Assembly: GCF_008180155.1 (NCBI RefSeq)
Contig: NZ_VSZS01000063.1
Coordinates: forward strand, 124,001-188,000
Direction of reading: 5' to 3'
DNA: 64,000 nt
Source: Neoaquamicrobium microcysteis
GTDB taxonomy: Bacteria; Pseudomonadota; Alphaproteobacteria; Rhizobiales; Rhizobiaceae
Shown: one piece after another, positions 62,820 to 64,000 of the stretch
How the letters are laid out: every line of letters starts with the position of its first letter
How positions within the stretch are numbered: position 1 is the stretch's first letter
Notes under the pieces: model-generated
Told to the model about the DNA's origin: nothing
Seen by the model: the letters and a program-made list of their open reading frames with translations, nothing else
The model's database searches: none
Position numbers and translations under genes: made by a program

Positions 62820-62860
62820 TACCCCCACCCCTTACCCCTCCCCTCAAGGGGGAGGGGGAT
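62820..62860. repeat. Intergenic palindromic repeat, related copy 6
   Basis: TACCCCCACCCCTTACCCCTCCCC-TCAA-GGGGGAGGGGG follows the kbl stop (62798) and matches the core of the repeats near 45831. A second GC hairpin (62871-62910) follows. It may act as the kbl terminator. Confidence 0.75.
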
Positions 62861-62970
62861 TCTGAGACGCTGGCGCCCCCTCGGCCTCACGGGGGATGGG
62901 GTGCTCGGGACGAAAAGCGTCGCCATGTTCGCCCTTACCGCCGCTGCCCGAATCCCGATAGAATAGTGGC

Positions 62971-64000
62971 ATGAGCATCCGCCAGCTTTCCGAAACCGTC
63001 ATCAACCAGATCGCAGCCGGCGAGGTCATCGAGCGGCCGGCGAGCGTGGTGAAAGAGTTGGTGGAGAACGCGCTGGACGCGGGCGCGTCGCGCGTCGAGA
63101 TCGCGACGGCGGGAGGCGGGCTGGCGCTGATCCGCGTCACCGACGACGGAACCGGCATGGATGCGGGCGACCTCGGCCTGTCGATCGCGCGGCACTGCAC
63201 GTCGAAGCTGTCGGACGACATTCACGACATACGCTCGCTGGGTTTTCGCGGCGAGGCGCTGCCTTCGATCGGATCGGTCGGCAAGCTTTCGATCCGCTCA
63301 CGCACGGCGGGTGCGGACAGCGGACACGAGATCGCCGTGGAAGGCGGAAGGGTTTCGCCGGTGCGGCCGGTGGCGGCCAATCGCGGCACGCTGGTGGAGG
63401 TGCGCGACCTGTTCTTCGCCACGCCTGCGCGGCTGAAATTCATGAAAGGCGAGCGGGCGGAAGCGACCGCCATAGCCGAGATCGTGCGGCGCGTCGCCAT
63501 CGCGTTCCCGCATGTGCGGTTCACGCTTTCGGGCACCGACCGCTCGACGCTGGACCTTGCCGCCTGCGAGCGGACGGAGGACGGCGTGCAGCAGCGGATC
63601 GGCCAGGTGATCGGGCGCGAGTTCGCCGACAACGCGCTGGCGATCGAGGCTGCGCGCGAAGGCGTGCGGCTGAGCGGGTACGCGTCGATCCCGTCCTTCA
63701 CGCGGGCGAACTCGCTGCACCAGTATCTCTACGTCAATGGCCGCCCGGTGCGCGACAAGATGCTGGCGGGCGCGATCCGTGGCGCCTATACCGACGTGCT
63801 GCCGCGCGACCGCCACGCGGTGACGGCGCTGTTTCTCGAGCTCGACCCGGCGCTGGTGGACGTGAACGTGCACCCGGCCAAGGCGGATGTGCGCTTCCGC
63901 GACCCGGGACTGGTGCGCGGGCTGATCGTCGGCTCGATCCGCGAGGCGCTGGCGCGCTCCGGCGTGCGGCCGGCAACCACGGCGGCGAGCGCCATGATGG
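62971..64000 (+). CDS. mutL: DNA mismatch repair protein MutL, N-terminal part
   Basis: The gene runs off the right edge; 343 codons are present. The GHKL ATPase motifs are clear: motif [29 protein letters not shown] (with catalytic Glu), motif [12 protein letters not shown], motif III RHCTSKL, and [12 protein letters not shown] with the later VNGRPVRDK. MutL couples MutS mismatch recognition to strand incision and excision. The ATG at 62971 is the standard MutL start. Only the ATPase and transducer regions lie in the window. Confidence 0.97.
   Translation, partial: MSIRQLSETVINQIAAGEVIERPASVVKELVENALDAGASRVEIATAGGGLALIRVTDDGTGMDAGDLGLSIARHCTSKLSDDIHDIRSLGFRGEALPSIGSVGKLSIRSRTAGADSGHEIAVEGGRVSPVRPVAANRGTLVEVRDLFFATPARLKFMKGERAEATAIAEIVRRVAIAFPHVRFTLSGTDRSTLDLAACERTEDGVQQRIGQVIGREFADNALAIEAAREGVRLSGYASIPSFTRANSLHQYLYVNGRPVRDKMLAGAIRGAYTDVLPRDRHAVTALFLELDPALVDVNVHPAKADVRFRDPGLVRGLIVGSIREALARSGVRPATTAASAMM

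Overview
The window is GC-rich, densely packed bacterial chromosome and reads as an alphaproteobacterium of the order Hyphomicrobiales (Rhizobiales), most like the Phyllobacteriaceae/Mesorhizobium group. The reasons are the protein families present (ScfR-type propionate regulator beside pccB, DUF1353, DUF1428 and DUF2783 proteins, TRAP transporters, betaine demethylation genes) and the gene order. It looks like ordinary core and catabolic chromosome. No tRNA, rRNA, CRISPR array, prophage or insertion sequence was recognised. Both ends cut through genes: der at the left and mutL at the right.

Bases 1-16600 are mostly housekeeping genes on the minus strand: yfgM-like/der, guaA with a small ArsC/Spx-like gene, mtnN, a PaaI thioesterase, tspO, an rsmB-type methyltransferase, a DUF1275 membrane protein, an L,D-transpeptidase, guaB and a DUF1353 lipoprotein. 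A polysaccharide deacetylase, an MFS transporter and a LigT-like protein lie among them. An oxidative-stress pair, katG and divergent oxyR, sits at 10459-13827.

Bases 16600-28900 carry the glycerol operon glpR-glpD-glpK and the propionyl-CoA pathway pccB-yghU-pccA-scpA. The second has a divergent ScfR/PccR-type regulator whose likely operator abuts its own start codon. Bases 29000-36600 are an acyl-CoA block: 3-hydroxyisobutyryl-CoA hydrolase, a PcaD-like hydrolase, a fused enoyl-CoA hydratase/3-hydroxyacyl-CoA dehydrogenase, two adjacent acyl-CoA dehydrogenases and a TIGR01244 phosphatase-like protein. A HigBA-type toxin-antitoxin pair is inserted on the other strand.

Bases 36580-40945 are a TRAP transporter operon (dctP, dctQ, dctM) that also contains a flavin monooxygenase gene. 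Bases 41070-50470 are an aromatic/tyrosine region: Lrp regulator, hppD, an MhpA-like hydroxylase with DUF2783, a Phd/VapC toxin-antitoxin module, a DinB protein, an MBL-fold protein with an altered metal motif, a fumarylacetoacetate hydrolase family protein, DUF1428, hmgA and a divergent MarR regulator. Between DinB and the MBL gene is a cluster of intergenic palindromic repeats, with related copies near 61550 and 62840.

Bases 50500-64000 hold a JmjC/cupin-like protein, two small coupled unknown genes, tdh, a candidate quaternary-amine demethylation pair (MttB family plus N-methylproline demethylase-like flavoprotein), a GGDEF/EAL protein, a small membrane protein, an amino-acid-type ABC binding protein and permease with no adjacent ATPase, kbl and the start of mutL. 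No wholly new system was found. The points most worth following are the regulatory palindromes, the altered metal and Fe-S motifs, and the unusual operon partners.
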